From NCBI GenBank assembly GCA_900770605.1, contig CAAGKS010000074.1:1-25003 (forward strand): a DNA stretch of 25,003 bases, read 5' to 3'. Shown here piece by piece: positions 1 to 8,024 of the stretch. The translations under genes and the position numbers were made by a program. How positions within the stretch are numbered: position 1 is the stretch's first letter; every line of letters begins with the position of its first letter. The DNA comes from Clostridia bacterium (lineage in GTDB: Bacteria; Bacillota; Clostridia; Oscillospirales; CAG-272). Under the pieces are notes generated by a model. The model did not search any database and was not told the origin of the DNA. It worked only from the letters and a program-made list of their open reading frames with translations.

Positions 1-20
1 ACACGACGCTCTTCCGATCT
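1..20. other. Illumina sequencing adapter remnant (not genomic)
   Basis: These 20 bases match the 3' end of the Illumina TruSeq read-1 adapter exactly; the reverse complement begins AGATCGGAAGAGC, the usual adapter read-through sequence. Genomic sequence therefore begins at base 21. The pyrD reading frame on the minus strand stays open through the adapter, so automated annotation would add about seven false residues to its end. Confidence 0.95.
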
Positions 21-622
21 CGGCGCAGATCGATGCGCATGCCAAGGAGCGTGTTGATCAGGCTGATGCCGTCAGCACCCGCCTCCTCGCACGCCTTTGC
101 GATAGAAACGATATCGGTAACGTTGGGAGAGAGCTTGACGATGACAGGCTTTGTCGTGACCGCCTTTACCGCGCGTACGACCTCTGCCGCCGCCTCGGGC
201 GACGTGCCAAAGCTCATTCCACCGCCGTGAACGTTCGGACAGCTTACGTTGACCTCAAGCCAACCCACCTGCTCGCACTTATCGAGCTTTTCGCAGGTGT
301 AAACGTAATCCTCAACGGAAAATCCCGATACGTTTGCCATAACGGGCTTGTCAAAGCATTTCTTGAGCTTTGGAAGCTCCTCGGAGATCACCTTCTCAAC
401 CCCGGGATTTTGAAGTCCCACGGCGTTTATCATTCCGTTAGGAGTTTCAGCGATTCGAGGTGTTGGGTTTCCAAATCTCGCGTCCTTGGTAGTTCCCTTG
501 AAGGAGAACGTGCCAAGGATATTTATATCGTACAGCTCTGCAAATTCATAGCCGAATCCAAAGGTGCCCGAAGCGGGGATCACGGGATTATCAAGCGTTA
601 TTCCGCAGAGCTCAACACTCAT
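21..622 (-). CDS. pyrD: Dihydroorotate dehydrogenase, class 1B catalytic subunit (partial, 3' end lost at contig edge)
   Basis: This FMN enzyme oxidises dihydroorotate to orotate in pyrimidine synthesis and, as a class 1B enzyme, passes electrons to the PyrK subunit. About 200 of the usual 300 or so residues are present. The start MSVELCGITLDNPVIPASGT is typical of the family. The segment NVSCPNVHGGG carries the Cys that acts as catalytic base in class 1 enzymes, and PVIVKLSPNVTDI and SLINTLLGMRIDLR follow in the expected order. The ATG overlaps the pyrK stop codon as ATGA (619-622), which implies translational coupling. The gene is cut at base 21 by adapter sequence, so the truncation is an assembly limit, not a pseudogene. 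Assignment to class 1B rests on the neighbouring pyrK and on the sequence motifs. Confidence 0.93.
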
Positions 623-1356
623 TTTTCCCATAAGATCTCCTCCTTCTTCATAACGGGACCTTCCTTGCAGATCCTCTTATATCCTGTGATCGTCTTACAC
701 GAGCAGCCCATACACGCGCCAAATCCGCAGCCCATTCTCTCCTCAAAGCTGAACTGTCCCTCACTCTCCGAGGTGTTGTAAACCGCCCTTAGCATAGGCT
801 CGGGTCCACAGGTGTAAAAATACGAATACTCTGTATTTTTCATAACGTCGGTAACGAATCCGCGCTCTCCGTAAGAGCCGTCAACTGTGGTGACCGTAAC
901 GTTCGCTCCTAGAGCCTTGAACTCGTCCTCGTAAAATACCTCGTCAGCCTTGTTAAATCCAAGCACAACGGAAACGCTCTTTCCCTCTGATACGAGCTTC
1001 TTGCAAAGCATATACATAGGGGGCACGCCAACTCCGCCGCCAAGCAAAATAGGCGTCTGACCTGAGAGAGAGGTATCGTATCCGTTGCCAAGTCCCACAA
1101 GCACGTCAAGCGTCTGACCCTCTTTCATAAGACTCATCTGCTCAGTTCCCTTGCCCACAACCTTGTAGATAAGCGTGAGCGTGTCGCCCTCGCAATCGCA
1201 CACGGATATAGGGCGGCGCAGGAAAAGTCCTTCAAGCTTGATATTAACAAACTGACCGCAATTCGTTATATGGCTCGTATCGCCCACGAGCAGCATTTTG
1301 TAAATGCTGCTCGTCAAGGGCTTGTTTTCCTTGATCGTAAAAATTGATTGCTTCAT
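619..1356 (-). CDS. pyrK: Dihydroorotate dehydrogenase electron transfer subunit
   Basis: This 245-residue protein carries FAD and a [2Fe-2S] cluster and moves electrons from PyrD to NAD. Visible features in order are a ferredoxin-reductase-like FAD domain with RRPIS at residues 47-51, a nucleotide-binding loop LLGGGVGVPP at about 104-113, and a C-terminal cluster motif with Cys210, Cys215, Cys218 and Cys230; Cys220 is an extra cysteine. The length is normal for the family. The ATG is preceded by GGGGAG at a 7-base spacing. It lies 15 bases after carB and overlaps pyrD by 4 bases, so it is inside the pyrimidine operon. It is a paralogue of NfnA at 9433-10287; the pyrD neighbour and the all-Cys cluster motif make PyrK the right name here. 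Confidence 0.95.
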   Translation of the reverse strand: MKQSIFTIKENKPLTSSIYKMLLVGDTSHITNCGQFVNIKLEGLFLRRPISVCDCEGDTLTLIYKVVGKGTEQMSLMKEGQTLDVLVGLGNGYDTSLSGQTPILLGGGVGVPPMYMLCKKLVSEGKSVSVVLGFNKADEVFYEDEFKALGANVTVTTVDGSYGERGFVTDVMKNTEYSYFYTCGPEPMLRAVYNTSESEGQFSFEERMGCGFGACMGCSCKTITGYKRICKEGPVMKKEEILWEK

Positions 1357-1371
1357 ACCGCATCTCCCCGC

Positions 1372-4300
1372 TTACGCGTCAATGGTGGAGATAGTCAGAG
1401 TAGTCTCCTCCAGAACGTCAAGAAGCACCTTTACGGTATCGAGCGAGGTGAACATAGTTACGTTGTTCTCGGTTGCATACTTTCTGATCTCAACGCCGTC
1501 ACGGATAACGCCCGAGGACGAGGGATCGGAGGTGTTGATAACATACGCGATATGTCCCTGACGGATAGAATCCGCTATCTCCTCAGATCCGTCGGATATC
1601 TTTTGGAGAATGTGAGTTCTGATGCCGTTCTCCTTGAGGAACTTAGCAGTTCCGCTGGTAGCCTCGATGTTAAAGCCGAGGTTGTAGAAGCGGCGTATAA
1701 GCGGAAGTGCCTCTGCCTTATCGCAATCAGCGATGGTAGCGAGTACAGTTCCGTAGTTCTGCAAGTGCATTCCGGACGCCTGAAGCGCCTTGTAAAGTGC
1801 GCGGTAGAACTTGTCGTCGTATCCGATAGCCTCACCCGTTGACTTCATCTCGGGAGAGAGGTAAGCGTCAAGACCGCGAAGCTTGTTAAAGGAGAATACG
1901 GGCACCTTCACGTACCATCTCTGCTTCTCCTCGGGGTACAGGCAGAATATTCCCTGCTCCTTGAGCGTCTTTCCGAGAATTACCTCAGTAGCGATGTCCG
2001 CAAGGCTGTATCCTGTCGCTTTGGAGAGGAAGGGTACGGTTCTTGAAGAACGGGGATTTACCTCGATGATAAACACCTCGTCGTTTCTGTCAACGATGAA
2101 CTGGATATTGTAAAGGCCAACGATGCCTATTCCAAGTCCGAGCTTCTTAGCGTACTGCAATATAGTTCCCTTTACCTTGTCGGAAATAGAGAATGCAGGA
2201 TAAACGCTGATGGAGTCACCCGAGTGAACGCCTGTTCTCTCAACGAGCTCCATAATACCGGGGATAAATACGTCGTGTCCGTCGCAGATAGCGTCAACCT
2301 CAACCTCTTTACCGATGATATACTTATCAACGAGAACGGGCTTGTCCTCGTCGATCTCAACCGCGGTTTTGAGATAATGGCGGAGCTGATCCTCGTTTGC
2401 AACGATCTGCATTGCGCGTCCGCCGAGAACGAACGAGGGACGAACGAGCACAGGATAGCCAACCTTTGCCGCAGTGGCAACGCCGTCCTCGATCTTAGTT
2501 ACCGCTCTGCCCTCGGGCTGAGGGATACCAAGCTCCTTGAGCAGCTTTTCAAATGCATCTCTGTTCTCTGCCTTGTCGATAGCGGCGCAGTCAGTACCGA
2601 TTATCTTAACGCCGAGATCGTGCAGAGGCTGAGCAAGATTTATAGCAGTCTGTCCGCCAAGAGAGGCAATAACGCCCTCAGGCTTTTCAAACTCGATGAT
2701 ATTCATAACGTCCTCGGGAGTGAGAGGCTCGAAGTACAGCTTGTCCGCCGTGGTGTAGTCGGTGGAAACCGTCTCGGGATTGTTGTTGATGATGATAGCC
2801 TCGTAGCCCGAGTTCTTTATAGTGGTTACCGCGTGAACGGTAGAATAGTCAAATTCAACGCCCTGACCTATTCTGATAGGTCCTGCGCCAAGCACAACGA
2901 TCTTCTTTTTGTCGGTGAGCACAGAGGTGTTCTCTCCCGTGTAGGAGGAATAGAAGTACGGAATGTACGCGCCTGTGTGACAGGTGTCAACCATTCTGAA
3001 TACGGGGAAAAGACCGTGCTGCTTTCTGAGCTTGAATACGTCAAGCTCTCCACAGCCCCAGAGCTTTGCTATATACTTGTCGCCAAAGCCCATCTTCTTT
3101 GCCGCCTTGAGTGTTTCAAGGTCAAAGGCATTGTCAGCGAGCACCTTTTCCATATCAACGATATTCTTCATCGCTTCAAGGAAGAACGCCGTGATCTGTG
3201 TGATGCCGTGTATCTGCTCAACGGATACGCCGCGGCGCAAAAGCTCTGCTATTGCAAAAACGTTATCGTCACGGAACTCTGAAATATAAGCGCAAAGCTC
3301 ATCGCCGCTCATATTGTCAAACTTGTGGTGATAGAGGTGATGAACGCCCGTTTCGAGAGAGCGGATACCCTTGAGCAAGCACTCCTCGATATTAGAGCCG
3401 ATACCCATTATCTCACCCGTAGCCTTCATCTGAGTGCCAAGCAGATTAGATGCATTGGTGAACTTATCGAAGGGGAATCTGGGGAGCTTTGCGATAACGT
3501 AATCAAGCGCAGGCTCAAAAGCGGCGTTGGTGTTTGCTATCTTGATCTCGTCAAGCGTCATACCAACCGCGATCTTTGCAGTAACGCGTGCGATAGGATA
3601 TCCCGATGCCTTGGAAGCAAGAGCGGAGGAACGTGAAACGCGGGGATTTACCTCGATGAGATAATAATTGCTGGAATTGGGGTCGAGCGCAAACTGAACG
3701 TTACAGCCGCCCTCTATCTGAAGCTCTCTGATTATCTTTATCGCAGAATCGTTGAGCATCTTTCTGTCGTGCTCGGAAAGCGTCATGATGGGCGCTACTA
3801 CCAAGGAGTCACCCGTGTGAACTCCAACGGGATCGATGTTCTCCATACCGCAAATGGTTATAGCGTTGTCCGCGGAGTCGCGCATTACCTCAAACTCGAT
3901 CTCCTTGTAGCCCTTAACGCTCTTTTCTACAAGCACCTGGTGAACGGGAGAGAGCTTGAACGCGTTAAGTCCAACCGAGACGAGCTCCTCCTCATTGTTG
4001 GCAAAGCCGCCTCCTGTACCGCCGAGCGTAAACGCGGGACGAAGAACAACGGGATAGCCTATTCTCTTTGCAGCCGCCTTAGCCTCCTGGAGATCGTACG
4101 TGATCTCAGAGGGGATAGTGGGCTCTCCTATAGACTGGCAAAGCTCCTTGAACAGCTCTCTGTCCTCGGCTCTTTCAATACTTCTGCTGCTCGTTCCGAG
4201 AAGCTCGGTATGACACTCCTTGAGAATTCCCTTCTTCTCAAGCTGCATAGCAAGGTTAAGACCTGTCTGTCCGCCGATACCGGGAACGATAGCGTCAGGA

Positions 4301-4545
4301 CGCTCATAACGAATTATCTTCGCTATATATTCGAGCGTCAAGGGCTCCATATAAACCTTGTCCGCAATAGTGGTGTCCGTCATTATGGTTGCGGGGTTGG
4401 AGTTTACGAGCACTACGTTGTAGCCCTCCTCCTTGAGCGCAAGACACGCCTGTGTTCCCGCATAGTCAAACTCTGCCGCCTGACCTATAACGATAGGACC
4501 TGAACCAATGATCAAAATCTTCTTGATGTCCGTTCTCTTTGCCAT
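1372..4545 (-). CDS. carB: Carbamoyl-phosphate synthase large subunit
   Basis: CarB makes carbamoyl phosphate from bicarbonate, ammonia (delivered from glutamine by CarA) and two ATP. The 1057-residue product has the full family layout: a first ATP-grasp synthetase unit beginning MAKRTDIKKILIIGSGPIVIG, a central oligomerisation region around 400-550, a second synthetase unit beginning KKKIVVLGAGPIRIGQGVEFD, and a C-terminal MGS-like allosteric domain. I chose the ATG at 4545 over one four codons upstream because GGAG sits 6 bases before it and because homologues start with M-x-KRTDIKK. pyrC lies 64 bases upstream and pyrK 15 bases downstream. The usual partner gene carA is absent from this stretch, so the glutaminase subunit must be encoded elsewhere. 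Confidence 0.97.
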   Translation of the reverse strand: MAKRTDIKKILIIGSGPIVIGQAAEFDYAGTQACLALKEEGYNVVLVNSNPATIMTDTTIADKVYMEPLTLEYIAKIIRYERPDAIVPGIGGQTGLNLAMQLEKKGILKECHTELLGTSSRSIERAEDRELFKELCQSIGEPTIPSEITYDLQEAKAAAKRIGYPVVLRPAFTLGGTGGGFANNEEELVSVGLNAFKLSPVHQVLVEKSVKGYKEIEFEVMRDSADNAITICGMENIDPVGVHTGDSLVVAPIMTLSEHDRKMLNDSAIKIIRELQIEGGCNVQFALDPNSSNYYLIEVNPRVSRSSALASKASGYPIARVTAKIAVGMTLDEIKIANTNAAFEPALDYVIAKLPRFPFDKFTNASNLLGTQMKATGEIMGIGSNIEECLLKGIRSLETGVHHLYHHKFDNMSGDELCAYISEFRDDNVFAIAELLRRGVSVEQIHGITQITAFFLEAMKNIVDMEKVLADNAFDLETLKAAKKMGFGDKYIAKLWGCGELDVFKLRKQHGLFPVFRMVDTCHTGAYIPYFYSSYTGENTSVLTDKKKIVVLGAGPIRIGQGVEFDYSTVHAVTTIKNSGYEAIIINNNPETVSTDYTTADKLYFEPLTPEDVMNIIEFEKPEGVIASLGGQTAINLAQPLHDLGVKIIGTDCAAIDKAENRDAFEKLLKELGIPQPEGRAVTKIEDGVATAAKVGYPVLVRPSFVLGGRAMQIVANEDQLRHYLKTAVEIDEDKPVLVDKYIIGKEVEVDAICDGHDVFIPGIMELVERTGVHSGDSISVYPAFSISDKVKGTILQYAKKLGLGIGIVGLYNIQFIVDRNDEVFIIEVNPRSSRTVPFLSKATGYSLADIATEVILGKTLKEQGIFCLYPEEKQRWYVKVPVFSFNKLRGLDAYLSPEMKSTGEAIGYDDKFYRALYKALQASGMHLQNYGTVLATIADCDKAEALPLIRRFYNLGFNIEATSGTAKFLKENGIRTHILQKISDGSEEIADSIRQGHIAYVINTSDPSSSGVIRDGVEIRKYATENNVTMFTSLDTVKVLLDVLEETTLTISTIDA

Positions 4546-4560
4546 ATTTATCTCCATTCC

Positions 4561-4587
4561 GTCCTTTACCCATCTGCCGTAAAGGAC
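4561..4587. promoter_or_regulatory. Perfect 9-bp hairpin between pyrC and carB
   Basis: On the plus strand GTCCTTTAC and GTAAAGGAC form a perfect 9-bp inverted repeat around a 9-base loop. In the transcribed (minus) direction it ends only a few bases before the carB Shine-Dalgarno GGAG and no U-tract follows, so it is not an ordinary terminator. It could affect carB translation or mRNA processing; that role is inferred. On the plus strand a short T-run follows, but no plus-strand gene is present here. Confidence 0.5.
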
Positions 4588-4609
4588 AAATATTTTTTAG
4601 ACTGTTCGA

Positions 4610-5815
4610 TTATCTTCTGTAAACTATTTTTCCGCCTGCCACAGTCGCGTAGCATCTGCCGAAAAGACTGTAATTTTCAAAGGGAGTAGCCTTGCCCTTT
4701 GATATAAACGCCGCAGGATCTACCTCAAACTGCTCGTCGAGCCTCCAGATAGAAAATCCGTCTCCGATCGGCAGACCAAATCTCTCTCTTGGATTATAGA
4801 CCAGCAGGTCAAGCAGTCTCTCGAGCGTAATTATGCCCGTTCTTACCATATAGGTATTCATAAGCGGAAGCGCGGTCTCGATGCCCGTGATACCGAACGC
4901 GCTCAACTGAAGTCCCCTGCTCTTTTCCTCAGCGGAATGCGGAGCGTGGTCGGTCGCTATCATGTCGATCGTGCCGTCGCATATTCCCTCGATAAGAGCG
5001 CTCCTGTCACTCTCGGAGCGAAGGGGTGGATTCATCTTGAAGCGTCCGTACTCCTTAAGATCGCGATCCGTGAGGATAAGATAGTGCGGTCCTGTCTCAC
5101 AGGTGACGTTGACGCCGCTCTTTTTCGCGTCTCGGATAAGCTCCACGCTCTCCTTGGTGGATATGTGACATACGTGATAAGCGCAGCCTACCTCGTCGCA
5201 AAGCTTGAGATCGCGCTCTATCTGCCGCCACTCACTCTCGGAGCATATACCGCGATGACCGTTGGCTCTCGCATACTCTCCGTCGTGAATATAACCGCCG
5301 CGCAAAAGATCGTTGACCTCGCAGTGCGCCACTATCATCTTGCCAAGCGCTTTGGCTCTCTGCATAGCCTCGCGCATCATAGCGCCGTCCTGAACTCCTC
5401 TGCCGTCGTCAGAAAAGGCTATGACCTTATCCGCCATTCCCTCAAGGTCCGCGATCTGCTCGCCCCTCTGGGCAACGGTTATCGCGCCGTAGGGGTGAAC
5501 TCCTATCACAGCGTCGCGCGCTATTATGTCCGTCTGCTGCTTTAAATTCTCCACGCTATCAGGCACGGGCGAAAGATTTGGCATAGTGCATACGTCGGTA
5601 TAACCGCCCGCAGCCGCCGCCAAGGATCCCGTGGCTATCGTTTCTTTATAAGAAAAACCCGGCTCGCGAAAATGCACGTGCACGTCGCAAAAGCCGGGAA
5701 AAATAACGTATTCGGGAGAATTGAAAACAGCAAGGCTATCGAGAAAATGAGAATAGCTATCCACAACAGCGGATCTGTCTGCTATCGCCATTACCTTTGC
5801 CTTGATATCTGCCAT
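4610..5815 (-). CDS. pyrC: Dihydroorotase (class I)
   Basis: PyrC is a zinc amidohydrolase that closes carbamoyl-aspartate to dihydroorotate. The 401-residue product shows the class I motifs: DVHVHFREPG at 44-53 with metal-binding His46 and His48, FSDDGRG at 134-140, AHC with His164, the HVCHIST segment with His217, and ATDHAPH at 287-293 with the catalytic Asp289. The start is supported by AAAGGAGC 7 bases before the ATG. It is the first gene after a consensus promoter at 5877-5905 and leads the pyrC-carB-pyrK-pyrD transcript. The transcribed leader is only about 54 bases, too short for a PyrR-type attenuator. Confidence 0.96.
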   Translation of the reverse strand: MADIKAKVMAIADRSAVVDSYSHFLDSLAVFNSPEYVIFPGFCDVHVHFREPGFSYKETIATGSLAAAAGGYTDVCTMPNLSPVPDSVENLKQQTDIIARDAVIGVHPYGAITVAQRGEQIADLEGMADKVIAFSDDGRGVQDGAMMREAMQRAKALGKMIVAHCEVNDLLRGGYIHDGEYARANGHRGICSESEWRQIERDLKLCDEVGCAYHVCHISTKESVELIRDAKKSGVNVTCETGPHYLILTDRDLKEYGRFKMNPPLRSESDRSALIEGICDGTIDMIATDHAPHSAEEKSRGLQLSAFGITGIETALPLMNTYMVRTGIITLERLLDLLVYNPRERFGLPIGDGFSIWRLDEQFEVDPAAFISKGKATPFENYSLFGRCYATVAGGKIVYRR

Positions 5816-5876
5816 CTTAAAGCTCCTTTTTTTAAAAAAATCAGTAAACTAAAAATACGCATCACATATTTCTAAT

Positions 5877-5905
5877 ATTATAACATAAAAAGAATTACGT
5901 GTCAA
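5877..5905 (-). promoter_or_regulatory. Consensus sigma-A promoter of the pyrimidine operon
   Basis: Read on the minus strand: -35 TTGACA (5900-5905), a 17-base spacer, and -10 TATAAT (5877-5882), a perfect consensus. The predicted start near 5870 gives a leader of about 54 bases before pyrC, with no room for a terminator/antiterminator pair. The 118 bases between this promoter and the next gene (5906-6023) are AT-rich and I see no gene or clear terminator there. Confidence 0.85.
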
Positions 5906-6023
5906 CCAAAACTCCTCATTTTTATCAAAAATATCACATTAAACATATATTTTATTTTTGCGCGAGCCAAAATAAGCATTTTGCCAATATCGCGCCCAAA
6001 AGCGCATATATTTTGCTTGCAAG

Positions 6024-6512
6024 TCAGAACAAACAGCTGATAAGCTCGTACGCCTGCTCCCTGTCGGTAAAAGTGAAAATATCCCTGTCGGAGTATTTTT
6101 CCAAAAGCTCCAACACAAGAGGTCTTTGCATTTGGTTGAAGCCTTCGATAAACTCCATAAACTCGCCGTCCTCCTCAGTCTCTATCCACGGCATATCGGG
6201 GCGCCGCGCTCCGCGCCTTTGCCTTACGCCGTCAAGACATAAGCCCGTGGGAAGATCAAGGAAAAATACAGTATCGCACGCGCAAATACGAAGCTCGAGG
6301 GTAGAAGCGTAATTTCCGTCGATTATCCACTCATCCCTCTCCATCACCTCTGCCAGACGACTGCGAAAGACCTCCTTTGATACGGTGGTCCTGTCCGCAT
6401 TCCAATACATCATATCAAGGTGAAAAAGCGGTATTCCCGTCTTTTCGTGGAGCGCTCGTGAAAACGTGCTCTTGCCGCTACCCGGACAGCCTATTACGAT
6501 TATTCTTTTCAT
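6024..6512 (-). CDS. FlaR-like P-loop nucleotide kinase, uncharacterised
   Basis: A 162-residue soluble P-loop NTPase resembling the adenylate-kinase-like group often labelled DNA topology modulation protein FlaR. Walker A is GCPGSGKST at residues 8-16. Next come a PLFHLDMMYWNAD segment, WIIDGNY (typical of the FlaR-like group), the Walker-B-like TVFFLDLP, and an Arg-rich RQRRGARR stretch that would act as the lid. The true substrate is unknown and the topology name is historical. The start is supported by GGAGG 8 bases upstream of the ATG. It has its own strong promoter at 6577-6605 and stands alone, divergent from the membrane protein at 6684. Confidence 0.85.
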   Translation of the reverse strand: MKRIIVIGCPGSGKSTFSRALHEKTGIPLFHLDMMYWNADRTTVSKEVFRSRLAEVMERDEWIIDGNYASTLELRICACDTVFFLDLPTGLCLDGVRQRRGARRPDMPWIETEEDGEFMEFIEGFNQMQRPLVLELLEKYSDRDIFTFTDREQAYELISCLF

Positions 6513-6576
6513 ATCTCGCCCCTCCTCAAAATCAGTCGGCTTGCGCGCTCCGACGCCGCAAATATCCGCTTAATTG

Positions 6577-6605
6577 ATTATACCACGTCAGAGCGCTTTT
6601 ATCAA
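6577..6605 (-). promoter_or_regulatory. Sigma-A promoter with extended -10 for the FlaR-like kinase
   Basis: Read on the minus strand: -35 TTGATA (6600-6605), 17-base spacer, -10 TATAAT (6577-6582) preceded by TGG, which gives an extended -10. The transcript would have a leader of about 57 bases before the ATG at 6512. Confidence 0.8.
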
Positions 6606-6649
6606 GAGAAAAAACTTGTCCGCGCGGCATAAATTCCACTCCGACGGAA

Positions 6650-6655
6650 TATAAT
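6650..6655 (+). promoter_or_regulatory. Possible -10 box for the DUF6512-like gene
   Basis: TATAAT sits 28 bases before the ATG at 6684, but no good -35 lies at 16-18 bases and there is no TGn extension. It is back to back with the promoter at 6577-6605. Position is sensible but the support is weak. Confidence 0.35.
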
Positions 6656-6683
6656 ACTCTAAAAGATTTTTCGAGGTTAGCTT

Positions 6684-7211
6684 ATGAAACGTTCGATAGG
6701 ACTTTGGGAGCTTATGGGCTTTGGAGTGACGTCCCTTGCGGGAACGCTGCTGCACTTCCTTTACGATTGGCTCCGGGAGAGCGCTTGGGTGGCAGCCTTC
6801 TCTGGCGTCAACGAATCCACCTGGGAGCATATGAAGCTGCTTTTCTGGCCTATGTTCATCTACGCCGTGGTACAAAGCTTCTTTTTTAAGGATATAGAGA
6901 CGTTCTGGTGCGTAAAGCTCCGTGGCATATTGCTCGGACTTTCTCTCATTCCCGTGCTGTTTTACACCTATAACGGCGTCATTGGGAAATCGCCCGATTG
7001 GCTGAATATCACTATCTTCTTTGTCAGCGCCGCCACCGCCTATATTTATGAGACCCGACTGTTCAATAACCCAAAAATGCGCTGTCGCTCACCAAAGGCG
7101 GCGCTCGGCGCACTGTGTGTCATCGCCGTACTTTTCGTGATCTTTACCTTTTTCACCCCAACGCTCGCCATCTTCCGCGATCCCATAACGAACGGCTACG
7201 GCATCGCGTGA
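6684..7211 (+). CDS. DUF6512-like multi-pass membrane protein
   Basis: A 175-residue integral membrane protein of unknown function. I see five hydrophobic segments at about 7-28, 51-68, 79-97, 106-123 and 138-158. The conserved-looking part is the loop between the first two helices, FSGVNESTWEHMKLLFWPM, with charged and aromatic residues near a membrane edge, and the end FRDPITNGYGI. Both resemble what I recall of the DUF6512 family, an assignment made from memory. The ATG is preceded by GAGG at a suitable distance. It is a single-gene unit closed by the hairpin at 7229-7258. Confidence 0.8.
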   Translation: MKRSIGLWELMGFGVTSLAGTLLHFLYDWLRESAWVAAFSGVNESTWEHMKLLFWPMFIYAVVQSFFFKDIETFWCVKLRGILLGLSLIPVLFYTYNGVIGKSPDWLNITIFFVSAATAYIYETRLFNNPKMRCRSPKAALGALCVIAVLFVIFTFFTPTLAIFRDPITNGYGIA

Positions 7212-7228
7212 CCCTCGCAAATATAAAC

Positions 7229-7258
7229 AAAAGGCTTCGTCCCAAACGAAGCCTTTTT
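7229..7258. terminator. Bidirectional rho-independent terminator
   Basis: AAAAGGCTTCGT (7229-7240) and ACGAAGCCTTTT (7246-7257) form a 12-bp stem with a CCCAA loop. T-rich flanks on both sides let it end the plus-strand membrane gene and the minus-strand pyk-nfn-radical SAM unit. The TAA stop of the radical SAM gene (7257-7259) overlaps the stem. Confidence 0.88.
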
Positions 7259-8018
7259 ACGTATTTACAAACGGATCGTAAGCCGCTATGATATCCATAA
7301 TATCTCGCGTGTAAAAATTCGATCCTAAAACGTCGCCATTTGCCGCGAACGATATACAGCGCACGTCTGCAGGATCTTCCTCGTAAGGATTTTTCGGCGC
7401 ATCAGATACAAAATACTCTGCAAGATATTTTGCCGCATTTCCCTCGGGGAACACAACGTTTCCCGCGCTCACCGCAATCCCAAGATCCGCAAAGCTCTCA
7501 AGGATCTCGCGTGTTTTGAGGTTGTACTCGTTGTCCGCCTCAGCGCTCACCAGCCAAGCAGGCTGAAGCCTTGTAAGAACTCCGAGCCTCACCAGCTCTT
7601 GCGCAAAAATGCGCACAACGTCCGTCGGAATAGATTCCGCGTGAAAAGCGTCCACCGAAAGCAAAAGATCGTTCACTCCACTTTTGGAGAGCTGCTCAGC
7701 AAGGTCGCGTATTCTGGCAGGGTCCTTTGAAAAATAACCGTTCGTTATCACCTGACGCCGAGGGATATTCAAGTCCGCCGCCGCGCTCATTATCAAGCAC
7801 ACCGCCTCGGGATGAAGCAAAGGCTCGCCGCCAAAGGTCATAACCGTTTTTATCTCATACTCCGCCGCTATCCGCTCCACTGCATCTGCGGCAAGGCGAG
7901 CGTCGATGCACCCACTGCTTGCGGAGTGATCACCCTGCGAGCAATGCTTACATCTGCCCGTGCAGGCATCTGTCAGAACGAACTCTATCTTGCTCAAACG
8001 TTTTAAGTATCTATTCAT
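7257..8018 (-). CDS. Radical SAM protein of unknown substrate
   Basis: A 253-residue radical SAM enzyme. The [4Fe-4S] cluster motif CxxxCxxC is at Cys19, Cys23 and Cys26, close to the N-terminus, followed by GGEP at 63-66, which contacts the methionine of SAM, and by TNGYFSKDP and LLLSVDAFHAE strands of the partial barrel. The C-terminal part has a single Cys in VRCISFAANGDVLG, which resembles the start of an auxiliary-cluster (SPASM-like) region but lacks the other cysteines. It starts 6 bases after nfnB with only a weak ribosome site, so translation is probably coupled. No small precursor-peptide gene is visible next to it. The substrate is unknown. Confidence 0.82.
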   Translation of the reverse strand: MNRYLKRLSKIEFVLTDACTGRCKHCSQGDHSASSGCIDARLAADAVERIAAEYEIKTVMTFGGEPLLHPEAVCLIMSAAADLNIPRRQVITNGYFSKDPARIRDLAEQLSKSGVNDLLLSVDAFHAESIPTDVVRIFAQELVRLGVLTRLQPAWLVSAEADNEYNLKTREILESFADLGIAVSAGNVVFPEGNAAKYLAEYFVSDAPKNPYEEDPADVRCISFAANGDVLGSNFYTRDIMDIIAAYDPFVNT

Positions 8019-8024
8019 AAAAGA

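Noticed and set aside
2224..3282. Long plus-strand open frame (352 codons) opposite carB
   Set aside because: It lies wholly inside carB on the other strand, has no ribosome site, and its product has no family-like features; it is a shadow of carB codon use.
5816..5870. PyrR attenuator or uracil riboswitch in front of pyrC
   Set aside because: The leader is about 54 bases with only a short A/T repeat; no terminator/antiterminator pair or PyrR-binding loop is visible.
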